Positions 1 through 5,716 of a DNA stretch of 6,512 bases are shown here, piece by piece. Made by a program: the position numbers and the translations under genes. Origin of the DNA: an uncultured Bacteroidales bacterium (GTDB lineage: Bacteria; Bacteroidota; Bacteroidia; Bacteroidales; UBA932). A model generated the notes under the pieces. That model searched no databases. It was not told the DNA's origin and saw nothing but the letters and a program-made list of their open reading frames with translations. Location of the stretch: contig CAMGTS010000074.1 of the NCBI GenBank assembly GCA_946062035.1, forward strand, positions 1 to 6,512, written 5' to 3'. How positions within the stretch are numbered: position 1 is the stretch's first letter; every line of letters starts with the position of its first letter.

Positions 1-448
1 GGATGAAATCTGTAAAAAGTACGGAGCTGTTTTTATCATCGGAATCGGTGGCAAACTCGGTGACGGGAAACCTCACGATATGCGTGCGCCCGACTACGAC
101 GACTACTCGACTGTTTCCGAGCTTGGCAAGGAGGGGTTGAATGGTGACCTGCTTGTATGGTACGATGTTCTCGGGCACGCCGTAGAAATCTCATCAATGG
201 GAATCAGGGTCGATAAAACCGCCCTTTTAAGACAATTGAAAGAGTCAGGAAAAGAGGACAGGCTCAATTTGTATTTCCACAAGCGTCTTATGGAGGGGTC
301 GCTGCCACTCAGCATCGGTGGCGGTATAGGACAGAGCAGACTTTGCATGATTTACCTGAAAAAGGCACATATCGGCGAAATTCAGGCGAGCATTTGGCCC
401 CAGGACCAAAGAGAGAGATGCGCTGCGGCAGGTATTTGCCTGGTATAA
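1..448 (+). CDS. asnA: Aspartate-ammonia ligase (AsnA), C-terminal part; 5' end outside window
   Basis: AsnA makes asparagine from aspartate, ammonia and ATP, releasing AMP and PPi, in the cytoplasm. Its fold is that of class II aminoacyl-tRNA synthetases. The reading frame is open from base 2 to the TAA at 446-448 and gives about 148 residues, a little under half of the usual roughly 330-345. Family signatures are visible in order: [27 protein letters not shown] and GGGIGQSRL, the last being the motif-3-like ATP site with its arginine, followed by [11 protein letters not shown] near the C-terminus. The first internal ATG, at base 80, is not the real start because the homology continues upstream to the window edge. 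The next gene starts 80 bases downstream on the same strand. No clear terminator separates them, so some read-through into the kinase-peptidase cassette is possible. Identification is firm. Confidence 0.96.
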   Translation, partial: DEICKKYGAVFIIGIGGKLGDGKPHDMRAPDYDDYSTVSELGKEGLNGDLLVWYDVLGHAVEISSMGIRVDKTALLRQLKESGKEDRLNLYFHKRLMEGSLPLSIGGGIGQSRLCMIYLKKAHIGEIQASIWPQDQRERCAAAGICLV

Positions 449-466
449 GGCGTACATCGCAAAATA

Positions 467-495
467 TTGACTACCTTAGCGAATCCATAGTTTTC
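467..495 (+). promoter_or_regulatory. Possible Bacteroidetes-type promoter for the kinase-PqqD-exporter cassette
   Basis: A TTG at 467-469 is followed 18 bases later by TAGTTTTC (488-495), one base off the Bacteroidetes -7 consensus TAnnTTTG. It lies in the 80-base gap between asnA and the 529 gene, about 35 bases before the ATG. A short imperfect hairpin (CCGATT 495-500 with AGTCGG 506-511, one G-T pair) follows in the presumed leader. The match is approximate, and similar matches occur by chance in AT-rich DNA. Confidence 0.35.
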
Positions 496-528
496 CGATT
501 GAAACAGTCGGAACGGAGATGTTGACGC

Positions 529-2031
529 ATGACAATCAAAAAGCACTATAAGGTAGCCGAGTTGATATTTGAAGTGGTTTTCGATACCAACGACCCTCTG
601 TCAGAAAAGATGGAGAATTACGAGCCTTTTGAATGTCACACACTTACAGACACGCCCTTCTTCTCGTTGACCGTAGACACACCGCTCACGGAAAGCTGCC
701 CACAACACGAAAACCTTAAGAATCAAACTGTTATAGCGGATTTCGATGAGCCTGACAAAAGAATTGTCTTTTATAAGCCGATACTTCTTGCGGATACAAT
801 CAGACAGAACGGCCAGCTGGCTTCACCCGAAGAAGCTAATTCAGGTAACAGAGTTAATTACGATATACTTTTTACACTTCCCGGTAAAGCCAACCAATTT
901 TGTCTGCTCATTGCAAGAGACGGGTTCACCAACGGTCGGCTAATCACCAAGGGTGCGCAGCCTGTAAGACTTTTCGGATTGAACAATGCGTTGATGATGA
1001 TGTTCGCATACGCAGGAGCGCAAAAAGGTGTTTTACTCCAACATGCGTCGGTAATAAAAAGAAACGGGAAAGGATTTCTGTTTTTGGGAAAGAGCGGAAC
1101 CGGAAAGAGCACTCATAGTCGCCTATGGCTCAACAACATAGACGGATGCGAGCTTCTCAACGATGATAACCCTGCGTTAAGAGAAAATGAGGCGGGTATC
1201 CCGTATGTGTTCGGAACTCCCTGGAGCGGAAAAACCCCATGCTATAAAAACGATAAGGCGGTTATCGGTGGTTTTGTAAAGCTCTCGCAAGCACCTGTCA
1301 ACAAGATCAAAAAGTTGGGGACTATTCAATCCTATGCCGCGATTATCCCTACGCTTTCAAATCTCAGATGGGAACGCTCCACAAGCGATAACCTGAATGC
1401 GACCGTAAACTCTCTCATATCAAAAGTCCCGACATACGCACTTGATTGTCTTCCTGATGCGGATGCCGCAAGAGTAAGTTTCGAAGCTTTGACGGGTGAG
1501 GTGTGCAAGAAAATATCTATCCGCAACGACCTGCTTTTCAGCGATGTGAAAATTCTTATAAATGAGGGTAAAAAGGTGTCGCTGAAAGTAAACGGCAATA
1601 GCATGCTCCCGTTCATCGTCGGAGGAAGAGACAGCGTAACACTTTGCAAAAAAGACACTTATAAAAAGGGAGACATTGTACTTGCCGAGATATCCAAGAG
1701 GGTGTTCGTTCTCCACAGAATAGTCAGGATAGATTGTCAGCCTAAACAGGAGTCACAGTCCAAGTTCAGGAACGTTACTCTCAGAGGAGACGGCAACTCC
1801 GGAAAAAAGGCATACGAGCACTGCAGAACCGAGGATATAGTCGCCAGAGCTGAAAGTGTAGTCAGGAACGGAAAAGAAATCAACCCATATAAAGGGTTCG
1901 AAGCGCTGAAACAAGGGACGTGGGTCTTTCTCAATCCCATAAGACGCTGGCTGATGGCGGCTTACAGACGCACACCAGGTCTGAAAAGCAACATACAGCA
2001 CTTCGGTAAAAGCTCCGCCACAATGCGGTAA
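529..2031 (+). CDS. HPr-kinase-like / S26 signal-peptidase-like fusion protein, RiPP-type
   Basis: A 500-residue protein with two recognisable parts. Residues about 150-320 resemble the HPr serine kinase/phosphorylase C-terminal domain. They contain the P-loop GKSGTGKST at 187-195 (K193, S194), the acidic pair in LLNDDNP (D212, D213) and the GTPWSGK loop at 229-235, typical of HPrK-like proteins in peptide clusters. Residues about 330-470 resemble S24/S26 peptidases: GNSMLPF with the likely nucleophile S358, VLHRIV with H396, and LRGDGNS with D421. A Ser/His/Asp set is the SipW/ER-type arrangement rather than the bacterial Ser/Lys dyad. No membrane anchor is obvious, so it is probably cytoplasmic or held by its partners. 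Residues 1-150 are not recognised. The basic, tryptophan-containing tail (about 455-490) is amphipathic. By analogy with lasso-peptide kinases it may phosphorylate a precursor peptide and cut its leader. This is inference; the true substrate is unknown. The ATG at 529 is the first in frame after asnA, with weak purine-rich sequence (GGAG, 515-518) upstream. Confidence 0.85.
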   Translation: MTIKKHYKVAELIFEVVFDTNDPLSEKMENYEPFECHTLTDTPFFSLTVDTPLTESCPQHENLKNQTVIADFDEPDKRIVFYKPILLADTIRQNGQLASPEEANSGNRVNYDILFTLPGKANQFCLLIARDGFTNGRLITKGAQPVRLFGLNNALMMMFAYAGAQKGVLLQHASVIKRNGKGFLFLGKSGTGKSTHSRLWLNNIDGCELLNDDNPALRENEAGIPYVFGTPWSGKTPCYKNDKAVIGGFVKLSQAPVNKIKKLGTIQSYAAIIPTLSNLRWERSTSDNLNATVNSLISKVPTYALDCLPDADAARVSFEALTGEVCKKISIRNDLLFSDVKILINEGKKVSLKVNGNSMLPFIVGGRDSVTLCKKDTYKKGDIVLAEISKRVFVLHRIVRIDCQPKQESQSKFRNVTLRGDGNSGKKAYEHCRTEDIVARAESVVRNGKEINPYKGFEALKQGTWVFLNPIRRWLMAAYRRTPGLKSNIQHFGKSSATMR

Positions 2032-2080
2032 TACAGATTTCCGAACAAAAAAACGACAGTAAAAACAAAATCTACGCAAT

Positions 2081-2347
2081 ATGAAATTCAAGAAAGGATT
2101 TGTACTGAGAACTATCGGAGGTGAAAACACTCTTGTCGGAGAGGGTATCGAGCAGATAGATTTCAACAAGCTCATCATTCTGAACCAGACGGCGGTAATC
2201 ATTTGGAACAACTTGAAAGACAAAGATTTTTCAACAGAAGATGCCGTAAATGTGCTGCTTGAAAACTACGAGGTGGAGAGGGAGGTAGCGGAAAAAGATG
2301 TTACCGAATTGTTCAGACAGCTTTCCAAAGCCGGCATATTAGAGTAA
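2081..2347 (+). CDS. PqqD-like small peptide-chaperone protein
   Basis: An 88-residue protein, the usual length for stand-alone PqqD domains, which fold as a small winged helix and bind the leader of a ribosomal peptide for a modifying enzyme or protease. The pattern fits: an N-terminal strand region with GFVLRTIGGENTLV, then the central NQTAVIIWNNL segment (PqqD proteins have N-x-T/S-G/A-x-x-I/L-W here), then DAVNVLLENYEVEREVAEKDVTELFRQLSKAGIL, the typical closing helices that end on leucine/isoleucine. It lies 49 bases after the fusion gene and 18 bases before the exporter gene, all on one strand, so co-transcription is likely. The leader is A-rich with no strong Shine-Dalgarno, normal for Bacteroidetes. 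PqqD is clear at family level; its partner peptide is not visible in the window. Confidence 0.85.
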   Translation: MKFKKGFVLRTIGGENTLVGEGIEQIDFNKLIILNQTAVIIWNNLKDKDFSTEDAVNVLLENYEVEREVAEKDVTELFRQLSKAGILE

Positions 2348-2365
2348 TCGACATACGATAAAACC

Positions 2366-4039
2366 GTGAAGAACAATATCATAGGATGGCTCTGGCTGTG
2401 CTCTAAGGGTATAAGGGGAAGAATAGCCTTAAACTGCATACTTGGCGTTACAAGAATAGCGGCAGGCCTTTCTTTTATATATGTCAGCAAACTTCTTATT
2501 GATATGGCAAGCGGCCATACTCCGCAAAAAGAAACCGGACTGTGGGGCTTTTGCGCACTGCTTGTCGTCCTTATGGCTGTCCAGATTACTTGCAACATCT
2601 ACAAGTCGTGGATTACAACCACTTCGGAGATCAGGCTTAAGAACTCATTGAAACACAGAGTTTTCTCCGAACTTCTCTACGCCCGTTGGAACGGAAAAGA
2701 CTCATTGCACACAGGTGATGTGACAAACCGCCTTGAAGAAGATGTGAGGCTTGTATCTGAACTCATTACAAGCTCGCTTCCGGAAATCATAATCTCCCTT
2801 CTTAACCTCATTGCTGCATTTGTTTTCCTCTGCACGATGAACCTTACCATAGCACTTTGTGTTGTCTTTATTCTTCCGATATTCGCAATCATCAGTAAAT
2901 CATTTCTTTATAAAATCAGAATGATGACAAAAGGGATTCGTGAGAGTGACGGCAGGGTGCAGAGCATCATTCAAGAAAGCCTGCAACACAGGACACTGAT
3001 ACAATCCTTGGAAAAGGGCGGCGAAACCCTTGGCAAACTCAAAGGGGAACAGGATGAACTATATAACCGCACGAAAAAAAGAACCCGCATAAGCCTGATA
3101 GCCCGTTCTATGATAAACATCGGATTTACAGGCGGTTACCTTGTCGTTTTCATCTGGTCTATATTTAATCTGAAAAGCGGATTCATTTCTTTCGGAATGA
3201 TGACCGCATTCCTACAGCTTGTCAATCAGTTGCAACGCCCCACATTGGAGCTTAGCCGATATATTCCTAACGTGATACACACAATGGCTTCGGTTGACAG
3301 ATTGAAAGAATTGGAGGCTGCCCCTTCTTCTATCGAAGAACACACAGAAGCCGATAATAATTCCCGTATTCAGAAAGTTCCTGCGGCAGGAGTGAGATTC
3401 GACAATGTATCATTTAAATACCCAGATGGTAACAGGCTAATCCTCAATAAATTTTCATACGATTTCAAGCTCGGCGAAAGGATAGCGATAGTCGGTGAAA
3501 CCGGAGCGGGAAAAAGCACGACAATCCGCCTGATGCTCGCTCTGTTAACGCCAGAGAAAGGTGAAATTAAGGTATATACATCTGATAAAGAAGAGATTGT
3601 GAGTCCTAAAACGAGACGTTTTTTTGCATACGTTCCTCAGGGAAATTCGCTTTTGAGCGGTACGGTTCGGGAAAACTTGCTTATGGGCAACGCCTCCGCA
3701 ACAGAAGAGCAGATGAAAAGAGCGTTACATACAGCTGTCGCCGATTTTGTCTTTGAACTGCCTGAAGGCCTTGATACTCCTACGGGTGAAGGCGGAGCCG
3801 GTCTAAGCGAGGGACAGGCACAGAGGATAGCGATTGCAAGAGGTCTTCTGCGTCCCGGAAGCATTCTGCTTTTGGACGAATTAAGCTCTTCACTCGACAT
3901 AGAGACGGAGAAAGTTCTTATACAACGGCTTATGGAGAGCTACCCTGAAAAGACGATGATTTTCATTACGCACCGGGAACTGATATTGGACTATTGCACA
4001 GAGATCATCCGTCTCAGCGGCCCGGATAGCATCGCCTGA
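2366..4039 (+). CDS. ABC transporter, fused permease and ATPase (exporter half-transporter)
   Basis: A 557-residue type IV-fold ABC exporter half-molecule, expected to dimerise in the inner membrane. Hydrophobic segments lie at roughly residues 20-47, 58-82, 137-183 (two spans) and 250-300 (two spans), giving about six membrane helices. The ATPase follows: Walker A GETGAGKST 377-385 (K383), Q-loop Q425, signature LSEGQ 480-484 (canonical LSGGQ with Gly to Glu), Walker B ILLLDE with D504 and E505, D-loop SSLD and switch H536. All catalytic residues are present, so it should hydrolyse ATP. There is no N-terminal C39 peptidase domain, so any leader must be removed by another enzyme; the S26-like domain two genes upstream is the obvious candidate. 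The start is GTG at 2366, 18 bases after the pqqD-like stop; no ATG fits the N-terminus better. The cargo is not known from sequence; peptide export is inferred from the neighbours. Confidence 0.92.
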   Translation: MKNNIIGWLWLCSKGIRGRIALNCILGVTRIAAGLSFIYVSKLLIDMASGHTPQKETGLWGFCALLVVLMAVQITCNIYKSWITTTSEIRLKNSLKHRVFSELLYARWNGKDSLHTGDVTNRLEEDVRLVSELITSSLPEIIISLLNLIAAFVFLCTMNLTIALCVVFILPIFAIISKSFLYKIRMMTKGIRESDGRVQSIIQESLQHRTLIQSLEKGGETLGKLKGEQDELYNRTKKRTRISLIARSMINIGFTGGYLVVFIWSIFNLKSGFISFGMMTAFLQLVNQLQRPTLELSRYIPNVIHTMASVDRLKELEAAPSSIEEHTEADNNSRIQKVPAAGVRFDNVSFKYPDGNRLILNKFSYDFKLGERIAIVGETGAGKSTTIRLMLALLTPEKGEIKVYTSDKEEIVSPKTRRFFAYVPQGNSLLSGTVRENLLMGNASATEEQMKRALHTAVADFVFELPEGLDTPTGEGGAGLSEGQAQRIAIARGLLRPGSILLLDELSSSLDIETEKVLIQRLMESYPEKTMIFITHRELILDYCTEIIRLSGPDSIA

Positions 4040-4172
4040 CGGCAAAGCTGACCGACATGGCTTCACGGCCGGCAATATCGCAGACACACTTCATATTACC
4101 CACACAACAGCATTACCGGCAGGCGTTTTCACAAAATATCTCCCCAAAAGTCTATTTTTATCAAAAAGATAT

Positions 4173-4180
4173 TATATTTG
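4173..4180 (+). promoter_or_regulatory. Promoter -7 box for tRNA-Leu
   Basis: TATATTTG is a perfect match to the Bacteroidetes -7 consensus TAnnTTTG. It ends 11 bases before the tRNA 5' end, so transcription would start a few bases before the mature RNA. No convincing -33 TTTG is seen; an AT-rich stretch around 4154-4166 takes its place. The 4040-4172 stretch before it, after the exporter stop, holds no gene and no clear terminator that I can see. Confidence 0.65.
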
Positions 4181-4191
4181 CAACCTCAATT

Positions 4192-4274
4192 GCCCAGGTG
4201 GTGGAATGGTAGACACGCTACTTTGAGGGGGTAGTGCCAGAAATGGTGTGCAGGTTCGACTCTTGTCCTGGGCA
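4192..4274 (+). tRNA. tRNA-Leu, anticodon GAG
   Basis: The acceptor stem GCCCAGG (4192-4198) pairs fully with CCTGGGC (4267-4273), with discriminator A4274. The anticodon arm is CTACT / TTGAGGG / GGTAG, placing GAG at the decoding position for leucine codons CUC and CUU. A long variable arm, diagnostic of class II tRNAs, is present: GCCA (4236-4239) pairs with TGGT (4244-4247) around a GAAA loop. The T arm has GTTCGACT. CCA is not encoded, as usual for this phylum. Length is 83 nt, normal for tRNA-Leu. The gene looks intact. Confidence 0.96.
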
Positions 4275-4320
4275 CAAAGAAGGCCGGTAATCAAATGATT
4301 ATCGGCCTTCTTTGTTTTAT
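4275..4320 (+). terminator. Intrinsic terminator of tRNA-Leu
   Basis: Bases 4275-4293 pair with 4296-4314 over 19 positions, with one G-T wobble and a very tight loop, followed by TTTTATTT. The hairpin begins at the base right after the discriminator, so there is no 3' trailer between tRNA and terminator. It also fires in reverse orientation in principle (AAAG at the 5' side), but no minus-strand gene lies next to it. Confidence 0.9.
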
Positions 4321-4343
4321 TTCGATACAAATAGTATTTGTAC
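4316..4343 (+). repeat. Split direct repeat, left copy (TTTATTTCGA-N9-TATTTGTAC)
   Basis: TTTATTTCGA (4316-4325), a 9-base middle, then TATTTGTAC (4335-4343). The same ten and nine bases recur at the same spacing at 5398-5425, while the middles agree at only 3 of 9 positions; similarity continues weakly for 9 further bases (5 of 9). This copy also contains an inverted repeat, TACAAATA-G-TATTTGTA (4326-4342). It starts inside the T-rich tail of the tRNA terminator. The two copies bracket the zeta module. Function is unknown. Confidence 0.6.
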
Positions 4344-4404
4344 TGAGAGATTGTATGATGCTCACTACAAACTGCGCCAATAATGATTATATCAGAAAAC
4401 AAAG

Positions 4405-4431
4405 TTGGTCTAGACTTTTTTATTAATTTAG
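4405..4431 (+). promoter_or_regulatory. Possible promoter and operator of the zeta-like module
   Basis: A TTG at 4405-4407 and TAATTTAG at 4424-4431 (one base off TAnnTTTG) are 16 bases apart, closer than usual. Between them is a perfect 8-bp palindrome GTCTAGAC (4408-4415), well placed for a repressor. The start codon is at 4454. Palindromes this short arise by chance, so the operator reading is weak. Confidence 0.3.
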
Positions 4432-4453
4432 CGTTGGATAAATAGGTCTTACT

Positions 4454-4669
4454 ATGTCGGAAGAGCAGATGAACATGTATAGGCTTACCTCAATGGAGGA
4501 GCCGGGAGAAGAGCGTATGGCTCAAATAATGCGTGAGGTTGCGGAGGATGCCCGCAAAAGCGCTTATCGGGCGGCCAAGCGTGTGGCTGACGGGATTGAG
4601 AATGAGACTCAGGCTGCTCAAGAGAAATGGGGCGATACCATTAAGAGAATAAAGAATGGCGGCAAATGA
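4454..4669 (+). CDS. Small hypothetical protein, probable antitoxin partner of the zeta-like kinase
   Basis: 71 residues, not recognised as a named family. The N-terminus (MSEEQMNMYRLTSMEEPGEE) is acidic and probably disordered. From about residue 20 to 62 the sequence is highly charged and alanine-rich (EDARKSAYRAAKRVADGIENE region), predicting one or two long helices with no hydrophobic membrane segment. It has none of the ribbon-helix-helix or helix-turn-helix patterns I can recognise. Its stop overlaps the next start by 14 bases (4656-4669), giving tight translational coupling. A short gene placed first and overlapping a zeta-type P-loop kinase is the standard arrangement of an antitoxin and toxin. 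The antitoxin role is inferred from context only. It does not resemble the classic epsilon antitoxin in sequence as far as I can judge, and is shorter. Other in-frame ATGs at codons 6 and 8 could be the real start. Confidence 0.75.
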   Translation: MSEEQMNMYRLTSMEEPGEERMAQIMREVAEDARKSAYRAAKRVADGIENETQAAQEKWGDTIKRIKNGGK

Positions 4670-5273
4670 ACATCGTCCTGTTTTGATTGTTATTGCCGGA
4701 CCCAACGGGTCAGGCAAAACTTCCGTGACTTTGAAAATTCTACACCACGAATGGTTGGAGGATTCAGAATACATCAATCCTGACAATGTTGCTCGCGATG
4801 TTTTCGGTGATTGGAACAATCAGGAATCTGTTATAAAAGCCGCCAACTATTGTAATGAATGGCGCGAAAGATGCCTTGCTGAACGCAAGAGCCATATCTT
4901 TGAAACTGTGATGTCGGCAGGCGATAAGGTTGATTATATAATCAGAGCTAAGGAAGCCGGCTTTTTTATCCGGTTGTTTTTCGTTTCTACTGAATCTCCA
5001 ACAATAAACGCAAAGCGAGTAGCTCAACGCGTTTTAAATGGTGGTCATGATGTACCTATTCCAAAAATCATATCTCGTTACGATAAATCTATTGCAAACT
5101 GCAAGGTAGTCGCATCCATTGTTGACCGGTTGTATGTATATGACAACTCGATTGAAAACACGGAGGCAAGGCTTTTATTCCGTTTAAGTGATGGCGAACT
5201 CGCAAAACGCTATGTCGATGAGCTTCCTAAATGGGCAGACTCTATTTTTCCGAAAGAAGAAACTATAGATTAG
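4656..5273 (+). CDS. Zeta-toxin-like P-loop kinase
   Basis: 205 residues with Walker A GPNGSGKTS at 15-23 (K21, T22), then YINPDNVARD, in which D43 sits where zeta/PezT toxins carry the catalytic aspartate, then FETVMS (E83) and a long helical segment RVAQRVLNGGHDVPIPKIISRYDKS (about 121-145) with the arginines expected to bind ATP phosphates. Characterised zeta toxins phosphorylate UDP-N-acetylglucosamine and block wall synthesis. This shorter chromosomal type is only assigned to the superfamily, and its substrate is not established by sequence. The ATG at 4656 lies inside the upstream small gene, preceded by purine-rich AAGAGAATAAAG. All key motifs are present, so it should be active, and the neighbour is presumably its antitoxin. 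The downstream 197 bases contain no gene and no obvious terminator. A repair or metabolic kinase of the same fold is the alternative. Confidence 0.87.
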   Translation: MAANEHRPVLIVIAGPNGSGKTSVTLKILHHEWLEDSEYINPDNVARDVFGDWNNQESVIKAANYCNEWRERCLAERKSHIFETVMSAGDKVDYIIRAKEAGFFIRLFFVSTESPTINAKRVAQRVLNGGHDVPIPKIISRYDKSIANCKVVASIVDRLYVYDNSIENTEARLLFRLSDGELAKRYVDELPKWADSIFPKEETID

Positions 5274-5325
5274 GCAATGTCATTCTAATTAATTTGCTGT
5301 CTCGCTTTTGTTTCACACCAACTAA

Positions 5326-5337
5326 ATTGTTAACAAT
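5326..5337. repeat. Perfect 12-bp palindrome between the two toxin-antitoxin modules
   Basis: ATTGTTAACAAT reads the same on both strands. It lies 53 bases after the zeta-like stop and about 110 bases before the parDE promoter. It is not followed by a T tract, so it is unlikely to be a terminator. It could be a binding site for a dimeric regulator or chance in AT-rich DNA. Confidence 0.4.
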
Positions 5338-5397
5338 CAGACATATCCCCATATTGTTTCATTGATTCGGAAATATTTAAAATTCGCTACCGACCGG

Positions 5398-5425
5398 TTT
5401 ATTTCGACATATACCATATTTGTAC
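5398..5425 (+). repeat. Split direct repeat, right copy (TTTATTTCGA-N9-TATTTGTAC)
   Basis: Second copy of the element at 4316-4343, with the same orientation and spacing, 1082 bases away. The flanking ten and nine bases are identical; the middle (5408-5416) differs. It merges into the parDE control region: its right half supplies TTTG (5419-5422), a candidate -33 box, and two of the TACC half-sites (5412, 5423). Confidence 0.6.
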
Positions 5426-5454
5426 CGATGAATTACCAAATATTGGTAACTTTG
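5412..5454 (+). promoter_or_regulatory. parDE promoter with overlapping inverted-repeat operator and phased TACC sites
   Basis: TAACTTTG (5447-5454) is a perfect -7 box. TTTG at 5419-5422 may be the -33 box, though the 24-base spacer is long. The inverted repeat TTACCAA-ATA-TTGGTAA (5433-5449) covers the start of the -7 box. TACC occurs at 5412, 5423 and 5434, and its complement GGTA at 5445, each exactly 11 bp apart, i.e. on one face of the helix. ParD-type ribbon-helix-helix antitoxins repress their own operons by cooperative binding to such arrays, so autoregulation by the downstream ParD, alone or with ParE, is the natural reading. The predicted leader is only about 10 bases. Confidence 0.6.
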
Positions 5455-5470
5455 CAAAAATTAATATGTC

Positions 5471-5716
5471 ATGAAAACAACATCAGTCGCACTCGGCTCT
5501 TACTTTGAAGATTATATCAAAGTGCAAATATCAAACGGACGGTATAACAACGCCAGCGAAGTTATCCGAGCCGGACTTCGCTTGTTGGAAGAAAATGAGG
5601 GCCAAATAGTTGCTCTTAAATCAGCCATTAATGAGGGCCTGAATAGTGGAATCGCAGAAGATTTCGATCCGATATCCCATCTGAAAAAGCTGAAGAAATC
5701 GGTTGTCAATGGCTAA
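5471..5716 (+). CDS. parD: ParD-family type II antitoxin (ribbon-helix-helix)
   Basis: 81 residues, typical ParD length. The first half is a ribbon-helix-helix DNA-binding fold: a short strand (residues 2-8, TTSVALG), helix one about 10-22 (SYFEDYIKVQI), the turn SNGRYNNAS, and helix two about 28-43 (EVIRAGLRLLEE). The NxSEVIRAGLRLLE core is the hallmark of the ParD/CC2985 group. The second half (about 44-81) is charged, ends in basic residues, and should wrap the toxin. It neutralises ParE and represses the operon. The stop at 5714-5716 overlaps the toxin start by 8 bases, coupling translation. The start at 5471 follows an A-rich leader; the ATG at 5466 is out of frame and stops after two codons. 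Confidence 0.93.
   Translation: MKTTSVALGSYFEDYIKVQISNGRYNNASEVIRAGLRLLEENEGQIVALKSAINEGLNSGIAEDFDPISHLKKLKKSVVNG

Noticed and set aside
1..448. asnA as the asparagine-synthetase-like cyclase of a lasso-type cluster
   Set aside because: Lasso cyclases resemble AsnB-type amidotransferase synthetases. This is the unrelated AsnA type and reads as an ordinary housekeeping enzyme.
495..511. Hairpin CCGATT/AGTCGG as an asnA terminator
   Set aside because: It is only six pairs with a wobble and is not followed by a T run.
343..525. 60-aa plus-strand frame just before the kinase-peptidase gene, considered as a precursor peptide
   Set aside because: It starts with TTG inside asnA in a different frame, is mostly asnA shadow, and shows no leader-core layout or ribosome site.
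2097..2109. 13-base identity ATTTGTACTGAGA with the sequence at 4336-4348
   Set aside because: It lies inside the pqqD-like coding frame with no flanking similarity. A single 13-mer match is expected by chance in a window this size.
1753..2223. 156-aa minus-strand frame over the fusion gene's 3' end and pqqD-like gene
   Set aside because: It is antisense to two genes with clear family motifs, and its translation has no recognisable domain.
4253..4274. Search for a duplicated tRNA 3' end as an attachment site further right
   Set aside because: No second copy of the T arm or acceptor 3' half is visible up to pgk, so a classic tRNA-end integration is not supported.
4172..4402. 76-aa minus-strand open frame with KSRTCTPF-like text
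   Set aside because: It is the antisense of the tRNA-Leu gene and its terminator. This translated tRNA sequence is a well-known false protein in databases.
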